From Branchiostoma floridae (lineage: Eukaryota > Chordata > Leptocardii > Amphioxiformes > Branchiostomatidae), in contig NC_049979.1 of assembly GCF_000003815.2 (NCBI RefSeq), positions 15,097,915-15,161,914 on the forward strand: a DNA stretch of 64,000 nucleotides, given 5' to 3'. Below, in pieces: positions 25,601 to 35,288 of the stretch (positions within the stretch are counted from its first letter, which is position 1; each line of letters starts with the position of its first letter). Under the pieces are notes generated by a model. That model was not told the DNA's origin. It ran no database searches and saw only the letters and a list, made by a program, of their open reading frames with translations. The position numbers and the translations under genes were made by a program.

Positions 25601-28600
25601 GAACCTGCAGAAGGTCCTGTAGTGCTGGTCCAAGATGGTGACTTCTGGGGTGAGGACAAGGACTTTGGCAACGGTTCCCTTATGGTCGCCACTCTTGATG
25701 AAGATGCGCGTGTCCAGGTGCTCTTTGATGATGTACATAGCGACATGAGTCTTGCCACTTCCAGTTGGAGCGCACACGATAGTGTTCTTCCCTTGGATGC
25801 CTGGTTCCGCCAACTCTTTCTGGTAGTTACGCAGAGCCAATTGTTCGTGTGGGTTTTCCCTGTGAATGAAAGGTGAGTGATATCTGATAAGTTTCATGTT
25901 ACCTGGATAGGATCAATGCATATGTCTTATAGCAAGTGATTGGTTATTCAATGCAGAGAGAAACAGCTTACGATTCAATGTTTTAATTTTTGTGTCATCT
26001 TCGTCAGATATCGTTAGTTTTTCAAGATATTAAACATCAAGTTAAAGTTACCTTGGTACAAAGTCTGTAACCACATCTGAGTCGAGCGACTGAGATCGCA
26101 GTTCCTTTGGATCAGTGCAGTCGTCTGTCTGTCCTGTCCCTGAAAAACATTACGCTTCACTTTACACTCTCCTTCTACCGTTCACTTTGCAACCATTATT
26201 TAGTTGAGTTCTTGTGTAACAACAATGCTAACCTGCAACTTTAGCATTCATACGTAATTGTGTTTCAGTCTGCTTAATTATCATGATCTAATTATGAATG
26301 TTTTATTAAGCGTTTTAATGCTAATATTCTTTCATGTGCAACAGGAATCAATTTAGCATTACCATTCTTGTGTTTATCAATAAACCATTTCATTGAATGA
26401 TTGATTGATTCTTAAACGAAACAATTGCCGTTGAATTCGGCAAAAACAAAGTGAAAAGATAGCTTTCATTTCCTTTTTTCCTACATCAAAGCTCTAATAT
26501 GCTGAATTAACCTTGTTTTCCTAGACGTTCTCTCCCAGTTTCACTGTTCAGGCTTTCTGCGGCAAGTGTTTTCTCCCGTGTGTGATCGGCGCTGCACACC
26601 TCCTTGGGGCGGGTCCCCCAGTCTTCTCCGCTGTCCACACGCTTTGGCTCTGTCCAGTATCCTCCACGTACTCCTGCGATGTGTTTGGGTGCAGTCGCCT
26701 CGTCTGTAAGAATCAAAGGGATACACGAATGAATGATTAATGTATGTGTTCATGATGGTATACACAACACCAATATAAAACAATAAACAGATATTGGGGA
26801 AAAACAAAGACGACCTACCAATTAAAATATCTGATCAAAGAATACCATACCTTCGTCTTCATACTGTTCCAGGATGATGACGTCATCGTCGTCATTATCG
26901 ACCCTGGTGCTTCTCGGTTGCCCTCTGTCAGGCCCCTCCTCCTCTGGCGTGTTGTCTCTACTCTCTGCCGGGTAGTCGCCTCCCCCTGTCGCGTAGTGTT
27001 CTTCCCCTGCCGGGTAGCCTCCATCCATGTCGAGGACCTCACCCTGTGATACCTGCATGGTGTTCTGATCTCCAACCACGACGTTTTTGCTTTCATTGAC
27101 GCTGATATTCGTGATGTTGGTGGTGGTGGTGTAATTTATCTGGATCATTGGTTCCCTTTTTATTTCTCCAGCTACAATCATACATTATACGTATTTAGCA
27201 TCAACACACGTACATAGCATGAATTATGTAATATGGTTTAAGAAATCTATGGAATAGATGCATGTGACACAAATAAATATCTATCTGTACCGTGTTAAAG
27301 CCGACTCATATCTTTCCACTAAAAAGAACATTGAGCACTGCAATTTTGTGTAAGGTCACACTGACTTAATTTTATGGATGACATCCGCGCGCGAATTAGT
27401 TTTAAAAAAAAATCACCTCCTCCAAGGCTCCACGCAAGCCCGGTAATTGCCGACCCAATGGCCAGCATATGTCTGTTTGTCATAAAACTCTCCAAAACAT
27501 GCTAATTTTGTGGTAAATGGTGCTTCTGCACATGCGTCTTGCTTTGGCGCGAATTCGAAATCTGGCAATATGACCATGATATGAGTACTATCCAAGCAGA
27601 GGTTAGGGTTCAGCTATTTTTTAAAACCTTTTTAGTCGTTTTTATCGGACTTTCTATTTCATACTGTATTCTTGATGTCTCGCGGCCGAAAAGAGAACAA
27701 TAAAAAATAGAGGGCCCGATAAAACGCCTAAAAAATGGTCAAAACAGCCAGAGCCTAACCTCTGCTTGTATAGTATGACACGACTAACACACCATTAAAA
27801 TGGGGATGTTATTTTTGCACAGTTGTACGATGAGTTAAACGTTGTATCCAGAACGATGAGAGAAATTAATGAGAGAGGAGTTTAGGTCAGTTTGATTGCG
27901 GCAATGCCAAACCATGTATGTTGAGACTGCCCTTTAACTTCTTCTTATCGCAGTCATATATTATTCACAGTCCTTGGAACCATATACCTTCTAGTAGTAT
28001 ACTTCTTTGATCGTTCCTGTCAATATATTAAATATCAATTACTTCAGCTGAGTCTGCTAACTTAAAGATGGACAATACAACCTACATGTGCCTCATGCAA
28101 ATAAAGACTTTCTGTTTCTTTTGATACACCGTGTTCTGTGGTTCAATTCATAATGCCAGCTTTATGGTTCTGTGGTTTAGCAGCATTTTTTTTTGCTGGA
28201 TTTTTATTTTTTCGCCCGCGCGCATTAGTTTTGTGGTGTCCAGAGAATGTCATTCATAAAATTAAGTCGGTGTGGCCTTAGTCATAAATCTAATACCATT
28301 GACTTCGAATTCCTTACCTTCAACACCTGCCCCCGTTGTGCCTTTGCCAACCATCAATGTTACATGGACGTAGAGGTCTGCTCCTTCTGCCTGTTTCATC
28401 TCCTCTGTGATGAGTTCTTTTGTCAACGTTTTCGACAACTTTCCGTCCCGGTAGCCTCTCAGAAATGACGTCAAAGCCGGTATGTCATCAAACTCAAGAG
28501 TACAGAGGACACAGCCGTCTTCAATCTTCTTCAGGGTTGCACAGTACATTCGAAAACACTCAACCATCTTGCCATAGCCTTCCGTTTCTCTTTCAAATCG

Positions 28601-30023
28601 ATTAAATACCACGCGGTGTGTCCTCCTAAAATGGCGTTTGGTTCTTCTCCTGACTCGCAACTTTGCTTTGCAAGACAATCTGAAGTAGGGCAATGCCCCA
28701 TCAACGTGTATCTTGAAATCTAACAGCATGCGCTCAAGTTTTTCTGGATCATTGATTACTTCCTCGTCAAAGATTGTGTCGCTGATCCTCAGTAGTCTGA
28801 GGTTTTCCTGTAGACTTTCCTCGTCGGAACTGCTTCCAATGGGACCTTCATTGTCTTGCGCACAGGCGCTGTTGTCACTCAACCTAGCCCTGGATGCTCC
28901 TAAAAAACAAAAGAGATATTTTAGCACAATCGATGAGAAATTGCTAAAATATAATCGTGGTAAATGACAGAAAATTTTATACGTGTTTAGAAGTTAGGCA
29001 AAGGTAAATATCACTTGACATAAATTATGATAAGTAGGGCTTAATCTGCATCATCACAGATAGCGCTAGGTCGTTTTCATTGCCTCCGTGAAATGTCAGT
29101 CATAGTGGTTATATTTAAGCAGAGTCTGTGTGTCTGTTGATGAACAAGTTAGCCTAAAAACGGCAGTATGCATTGGTTTCAAATTTGGTGTATTAGTAGA
29201 GCGTGAAAAAAAAACTAGGAAATGGTTGGATTTTGGGTCCCTAGTGGCTTCTCTAGGTACTGCAGCATAACTCTGGTTTTGATATATTGTGTGCTGGACA
29301 TTGTATGGTCACGATTTTTGGGTGGTAGATAGCTATTGTGCTCGGAAAGAAGTCTTCGAAAGTTGGCAAGCTGTTTACTGTCCACAAATGGGCGGGAAAA
29401 TGTCAAAATCTGTACGAAAAACTAGAGTTCCGCGACCTCATACCTTTGTAAAAGGATGCTAATGCTTATCACTGATCTATTATGGGCATGCCTCATTGAT
29501 GATGCTCCGTTTCGTTTATTTCTCTCTCTAATTGCACAATGTTTACTAAGTCAATGATGAAACACAGAATAAAATATCCTTATGACATGTACCATATCTG
29601 CTGTTCAGCCCGTCTACAGTACTCTGTAACCCTGCCTTAGACAGGGCCTCCACCAGGACCTCTAGGGTAGCTCTGTCTCCGTTACGCTTGAGCCATTCCT
29701 CTAACAGGTCCATACAGCAAGACTTGTCATCTCGGTTTCGACTGGCAATGTTATCAGTGTCTGCACGGGTAAATCTAAGTTGGAAGGCCAGGTCTTTCCA
29801 ATCTGAGCTGACCTCTTCCTTGATGAAATGGAAGTACTCACGAACACCTGCAAAACGATATCAAAACTTATAGTGATGTTATGTAGCGTTATGTAGCGTT
29901 GTGTACTTCAGCAGGGTGAAGTTTTCGGGTCAGTGTGTGTGTCACAGTGTGAATGCACACATGTGAATGTGCGCGTGCGTATCTGTGAAAAGCATGCCTC
30001 TCATATTAGCTTCAATCACACAG

Positions 30024-30056
<33 letters not shown>

Positions 30057-30068
30057 TGCACACACACA

Positions 30069-30100
<32 letters not shown>

Positions 30101-33100
30101 CACGAACACACACACACAAACACACACACACAGGCACACTCACCTTCACAATCAACTGACACCAAGCTAGATATTTATGAATTATCCTTGTTCTCCAAAT
30201 AGACGTTAGGCTCCGGTTTGTTTTGTACGTAAACTTATCTCAACTTTATTCAATAGGAATGCGGTAAATCCACTGCTTTGCCGCACTATATGAGACCGAA
30301 AAAGGACTGCAAAGCGCTTTAGATAAACTAAACTTATTTTGCACTAAATGGAAGCTCCAAGTAAATCTAAAGAAAACCAAAATTATCATATTCAACAAAT
30401 CTGGTCGACTATTTTCAAAACAAACTTTTTTCGTCGGACAAGAGACAGTAGACATCGTACCTTCACATTGCTGCCAAGGTATAACCATAACATCATCCGG
30501 TACCTTTGCATTAGCCAAAAAACAATTGTCACACAAAGGAGCTGCACAAAGTGCGCAAATTAAGCCACGCACGGCTTCAAATGTCTAACTCGTTCATCTG
30601 TTTCACCCGATAGCCTTCTGAGAATATTTGATTCCTGTGTTAAACCCATTCTGTTATATGGTTGTGAAATTTGGGGTACTGAGAAATTAAATGATACATC
30701 GATGTCCGATCGACATTACACAGAACCAATTCTGCAAAAACATTCTTGGAGTTTCTAGAAATAGTAGTAATTTAGCATGTAGGTCCGAATTAGGCAGATC
30801 ATGCTCCACTAGACGTAGATATTTCCGTTCGACTTGTAAAATATTGGTTATATTCAACACAAATGGATTTTACTAAGCATCCATTACAAGTAAACGCACT
30901 CTTGGAACAGCACAACTCCGCTGTAAATGGCCGGAGAAGATCATTGTTGCAGCGTGTTAAAAAATACTTGATTATAGTGGATCTTCTTATCTCTGGTACT
31001 CTGACAACTCACTCTGTAACCATGTATGTAATCTGATAAGGAACAGAATTACCGACATGTAGATCCAGACGTTTCTACATAATATAAGTATAGATACCGG
31101 TAAGCCAAGGTTCTACAAAACTTGTAAATCGTATACGCTAGAGAAAAGTACTTAGAGCTAGTTGATTTCGACCTGCGCTCCGCTATAAGCAAAGTCAGAA
31201 TTAGCGCTCATCCTCTTGAAGTGGAAAGAGGGAGATATAAGAGATCACCAGTGTGTGAAAGAATTTGTAAATACTGTACATCTAAAGCAGTGGGAGACGA
31301 AACACGTTTTATTTCCAAATATCCATTCAACCAAACCGAAAGAATCACTCTATTTAGAGAAGCCACAAAGACTTATCGCAACTTCCCCACATTAACAGAC
31401 GAACAGAAAACCACCATTCTCTTGAAATCGCAGAACCCACAAATATTAAAAAAGTGGGGCTTTTCATCTCCCTCTGCTTCAAAAAAAGAAGTCAAATCCA
31501 ACCTGTTTAGAAATAGCCAACACTAGTATTAGAGTAGAATATTGTTCATAACTGTCCATTGTTACTTGTATGATGTATCTACTATGTTTATACCATGTAC
31601 TTGCAATTAGCCCTCGAGCACGAACTTGCAAATAAACTTCTATTAAAAGCTCGTCATTCCATTTCCCTCGTGCGTGAAACATTACCAGCCAATAGGGCTA
31701 GGTGCCGGTACGGTGTACCGGTACAAAACCGTTTTTTCTTATTGGACAGGTGTGACAGCGATCTCGCCCCCCCAGCGATCTCGCCCCCCCGGGGGGCGAG
31801 ATCCCTAGCGTTTTCGCCCCCCTTTAGGGTTTTCGCCCCCCCCCCCCCCCCGAACATTACTAGTATTCCTCGGAGTGGTCTTAAGAGCAGCTGGTTACTA
31901 CATATTAGGTGCGCTACCTGGTACTATACTGCACCTGTGAGTAACATAGTTGGTGTGTTACCTGGTACCTATATGGCACCTTATTACCGTAAGATGTCAT
32001 ACCTTGTTCGGTGCAAACACTACATTGAAAGGACATTTTTTTGCAGCTGACATGGCAGAGGTGGCATAGAAAACAATGCTATTGGGAACGTATAAATCAA
32101 CACCGTCTATGGTACAGAATACGTCAGCTATATGTTTTCAATTTGTCACAGTATTTTCTTTCTTGTGCAGAAAACATTTCCAAAGCACTAAGAAAAACAC
32201 AATTGAATAATAGTTTCTCATTATAAACACTATCTACGCACACGTTCATATACCTGTTGCTAAATGCTAAAAAAAAACTGGTAAAGTACCAGTCTTAAGA
32301 AACACGGGTAAAACACCAGTTCCTAAATACTAGAAAAACAGTCATATTGGAGGTGAAGATATCCATAGGGTAGGTGCATATGACGTACCAGTTTCTAAAT
32401 ACTAGAAAAACAGTCATATTGAAGGTAAAGATACCCCTTGGCCAGGTGCATACACCAAAATGTGCATTATTCTAATGAATACCTTATTTGCATAATCAAT
32501 AAAGACAAGACATAGTTCTTTTGTTGTCAATTCATATAGAGACTTCATATTGGAGATATATAGGTTGCTAGAGGACAGGTGAATACAATGAAATATATCT
32601 CATGTCGAGACTCAGGTACATGCAATAAAGGGAATACAAGGGACCCAACCCTCCTTGTCTGAAACAAGTTCAACTATCTTATTGCCATGTACTTACGTTA
32701 ATATTGATACTATGGATGGAGTTATGTATCAAACTCGTGTACGTATATCATTCTGAAACTGCATTGTGTGATTTATACCAATCAACATCTAAAATATCAT
32801 GTAAACCCGTTTTTTTTGAGGGGGGGGCGAAATCGCTAAAAGGGGGCGAGGTAAGGGGGCGAGATCACTAAACGGGGAGGGCGAGATCACGGGGGGGGCA
32901 AGAACGCTGTCACACCTGTCCCAGATAAACCGGACCTGAAAAAATTCGGTGAACCGGATGTTGGACCTATTGGAAAATGAACAGATTATATAATCAAGCA
33001 CTCACACGTTTCGAGGCTTACCGGTCGAGGAAAATAACAAGAGCAACGTAGAGTATAGTCTATAGTCATTTCTACCAAGTTTTACAGTCAATACTACAAT

Positions 33101-34736
33101 AGTACAGAAACAGTAGTTAGCCTTGTAGGATTTTAAAACGCCAGTAGGAGTCGAATACTCCACAAAACAGATGTCTTTGTTGCGAAATGGACCATTGTTT
33201 TGACTAGCGTCCATTCACAAGTTCTCAAATACTGAATCAGGTCAAGGTCCAGGTCCAAACCTGAACCTAATCCTCTGGACCTGAACCGGACCTGGACCTG
33301 AATTTTCTGTACCGGTACCCAGCCTTACCAGCAAACAAAGTCATTTCACGAACATACTGACCCCTGTGTCGGTACGCCTCGTAGTCCGGCATATCTCCTC
33401 CCTTGGTTTGGGCTGAAATGAGAGGGGTCACAGACAATTGTTGGTTTTCCAGTAACAGCGGTTTGAAAGTTGTGAGACTTTGCTGAAATGGTTTGAATTT
33501 ATAACATCATAACAACAGAAACTTAACCGGGGATCCCCGTTCCGTTTATTAGCGTCTTGTGGACATTTTAGGCTTACGTTTCGGTACGGAGCTTCGCTAT
33601 TGGTCTGTGCATTGACTGGAAAATCCCCTTCCCGTTGACCTCATAATGGCAGTGGTTTCGGTGACGTATCCGAAACTAACCATCGGATAAAGTGTGCAGT
33701 CTGTGGCTCTTTTTGAGCTCTTTGGTGGTGTATTGATTAAATTTACATAGTTCCTTTAATCCAATTCAAGTGTAGACTTAATGCTGTTAGGGTTATTGTC
33801 GTACCTCTAACAACAACAACTTGAGGGAATGTACAAATCACCAGACTGACAGATTCATGATACTCTCTACCTCAGGCAACGCTATATGACTAACGTTACC
33901 TCTATTCTATATGATTCTATATTCTACAGACAAATCTGCACAATTAGCCTGATTTTTTCATTTCTGCCGCTGGACTCTGATAATAGAACAAGCGTTCGTA
34001 GAACTCAACCTCCGTAAAATGGGTGAGGGTGTGGTGGTTGGAGGGTGTTTTTTTTATAGACATCTCAGGGGCTAGCTTAACAGTATATGATACGTCCGAT
34101 TGGCAAAACTTCCCGGAATTCTACAGTAACTTTTCCGCGCCTATGTAGTTGAATCATCCCTTTGGAGTGGAACCTACCACTGAAAAATCATCACCCAAGC
34201 AAGTCCAGAACAAAAAGTCTCAAACCGGAAGTTCTGCTACAGTACCGCAACGCCTGACGTTACCATTCCTTTGTCATGTCCAAACCTACCAACATAACAA
34301 ATATCCATCAATGCGTTCTCTAGTTATCATGCTGACAAACGTCCCTCTGACATAACAGCGGTAAAGACAAACCCTCCGTGAAACGGAGGGAACAAAGAAT
34401 TTAGATACCTTGCAGACGTCTGACGACGTCAGTTTGAAGCTGGGCAGCTTGATCGGGAAGACCATCCTGTTGCAGGTACATTATCAAATCTAGAAACCCC
34501 CTGCTAACAATCAAATGCAAAAGCTGAACTACGCTTGAATCAGCCATGGGCCCCTTGGTCAGCTCACGGATGTATTGCTGTTCCTCCTCATATTTTGAGG
34601 TATCCAGTAAGTACCGTGCCAAATTACTGGGTTTGATTTGTCCAAAAAGCTGTTCCCTTCGCCCCTGTACAGCTTCCGTGTACGGGTCAATGTCCTGAAA
34701 ACTCTCCTCATTGGCTTCCTGTCCACCTGTCGCCAT
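22651..34736 (-). CDS. RIG-I-like receptor: CARD, DEATH, TRADD-N-like, RHIM-like, DECH helicase, regulatory domain
   Basis: Thirteen minus-strand exons give one intact 1293-residue frame: 34736-34409, 33412-33329, 29847-29593, 28899-28318, 27171-26851, 26703-26512, 26139-26052, 25859-24934, 24679-24554, 24349-24230, 24004-23801, 23590-23437 and 23152-22651. The start ATG (34736) has A at -3 and G at +4. Exon 1 is a CARD (about 20-105; [19 protein letters not shown]). Exon 3 is a DEATH domain (138-222; [30 protein letters not shown]). Exon 4 holds a TRADD-N-like region (about 325-405; [19 protein letters not shown]). Exon 5 has a RHIM-like [12 protein letters not shown] (446-457). Exon 8 has the helicase start: Walker A APTGSGKT (647-654), DECH (759-762) and SASPG. 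Exons 11-12 carry motifs IV-VI, with QARGRAR at 1102-1108. Exon 13 is the RIG-I regulatory domain, zinc cysteines C1190/C1193 and C1240/C1243. It is likely a cytosolic viral-RNA sensor. RLR identity is secure; the TRADD-N and RHIM calls are tentative. Confidence 0.9.
27071..27082 (-). other. RHIM-like core tetrapeptide (VVVG) in RLR exon 5
   Basis: The codons for residues 447-450 read V-V-V-G, followed by DQNTMQV. Upstream is a Thr/Asn-rich, beta-prone run ([17 protein letters not shown]). RHIMs of RIPK1/RIPK3 have an [IV]-Q-[IV]-G core followed by Asp/Asn-rich residues and form amyloid assemblies. Here the Gln is replaced by Val, so this is RHIM-like, not a canonical hit. Confidence 0.5.
27586..27772. 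mobile_element. MITE with CAAGCAGAGGTTAG ends in an RLR intron
   Basis: About 187 bp in the intron between exons 4 and 5. The left end is CAAGCAGAGGTTAGGGTTCA and the right end is its imperfect reverse complement (AGAGCCTAACCTCTGCTTG). The similarity extends about 70 bp inwards on each side, including an AT-rich TTTTTA..CGTTTT..ATCGG block. No ORF. A short non-autonomous DNA transposon. Confidence 0.65.
30020..30135. repeat. (CA)n/(CGCA)n microsatellite
   Basis: An almost pure CA dinucleotide run with an internal block of CGCA units, in intron 2 of the RIG-I-like receptor. The open frames across it (poly His/Thr) are artefacts. Confidence 0.95.
30276..31526 (+). pseudogene. Degenerate non-LTR retrotransposon (LINE) fragment, antisense in RLR intron 2
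   Basis: Conceptual plus-strand translation shows reverse-transcriptase 3' motifs in shifting frames: a stretch like [29 protein letters not shown] near 30300-30400, then a [17 protein letters not shown]-like block near 30500, a [17 protein letters not shown] block near 30640, and finally the LINE C-terminal CKYC...VGDETRF..KYPF..TERITLF motif at 31221-31526. Multiple frameshifts and stops show it is dead. The subfamily (CR1/L2-like) is an inference. Confidence 0.7.
31690..33324. mobile_element. hAT-like non-autonomous element with long G/C-rich inverted arms
   Basis: A 1.6-kb segment flanked by the exact 8-bp direct repeat TTACCAGC (31682-31689 and 33325-33332). The ends are imperfect inverted repeats (left GGGCTAGGTGCCGGTAC; right reverse-complemented GGCTGGGTACCGGTAC). 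Further in, both arms carry GCGATCTCGCCCCC-type repeats (31757-31850 and 32815-32915), also in inverted orientation. The interior has a tandem pair of about 67 bp at 32320-32455 and no transposase ORF. The left end has about five extra bases before the inverted repeat, so the exact border is uncertain. Confidence 0.6.
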
Positions 34737-35140
34737 TATCATACACAAGCACCCAGCAACATCAACAAATTCAAATAACCAGCACCATACGAAGCCAGCC
34801 TTACACGATCATTGCGGACCTAAACGCGACGTTTTCCCAAAACTATTCGGTACAGTACACGGTACCGGATTGTGGGGGTTTCCAGACGGCCAGTTCGAGA
34901 GCGAGGCGCTGACCTTCAACATTGCAAGTGGCATGACGTCACCCTACCTGTTGCAGTGGGAAAGTTGGAAAGTCCCGTGACGTCATGGCCAGGTCGGGGA
35001 TTATGAAACTGAACCTAGAGCTGAACCATGAATCTCAGTAACAGTTACAGTTAGCAATGGACACCAGCAGTCTACAGGGGATAGAATACAGTTTGTAAAG
35101 TCAAGCTTGCGGGATATTCCGGCGGTAGCTCTGAATGAGG
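34737..35140. promoter_or_regulatory. Upstream region of the RIG-I-like receptor
   Basis: About 400 bp between the start codon and the assembly gap. It should hold the 5' UTR and promoter of the minus-strand receptor gene. No exact TATA box or interferon-response-type element was recognised. Confidence 0.35.
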
Positions 35141-35240
35141 NNNNNNNNNNNNNNNNNNNNNNNNNNNNNNNNNNNNNNNNNNNNNNNNNNNNNNNNNNNN
35201 NNNNNNNNNNNNNNNNNNNNNNNNNNNNNNNNNNNNNNNN
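35141..35240. other. Assembly gap (100 N)
   Basis: Exactly 100 unknown bases, the conventional placeholder length, immediately before a foldback element. The true size of the gap is unknown. Confidence 0.99.
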
Positions 35241-35288
35241 CTGCTTGTCATGGGCAGCCCTAACTTCGATGTCTGACCACAACGCAGC

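Noticed and set aside
29933-30202. His/Thr- and Cys/Val-rich frames
   Set aside because: Translation of a CA/CGCA microsatellite.
22651-34736. Splitting the RIG-I-like receptor into two genes (adaptor plus LGP2-like helicase)
   Set aside because: All 12 exon junctions agree in phase without a stop, and there is no start codon or promoter-like sequence that requires a split. cDNA would be needed to exclude it fully.
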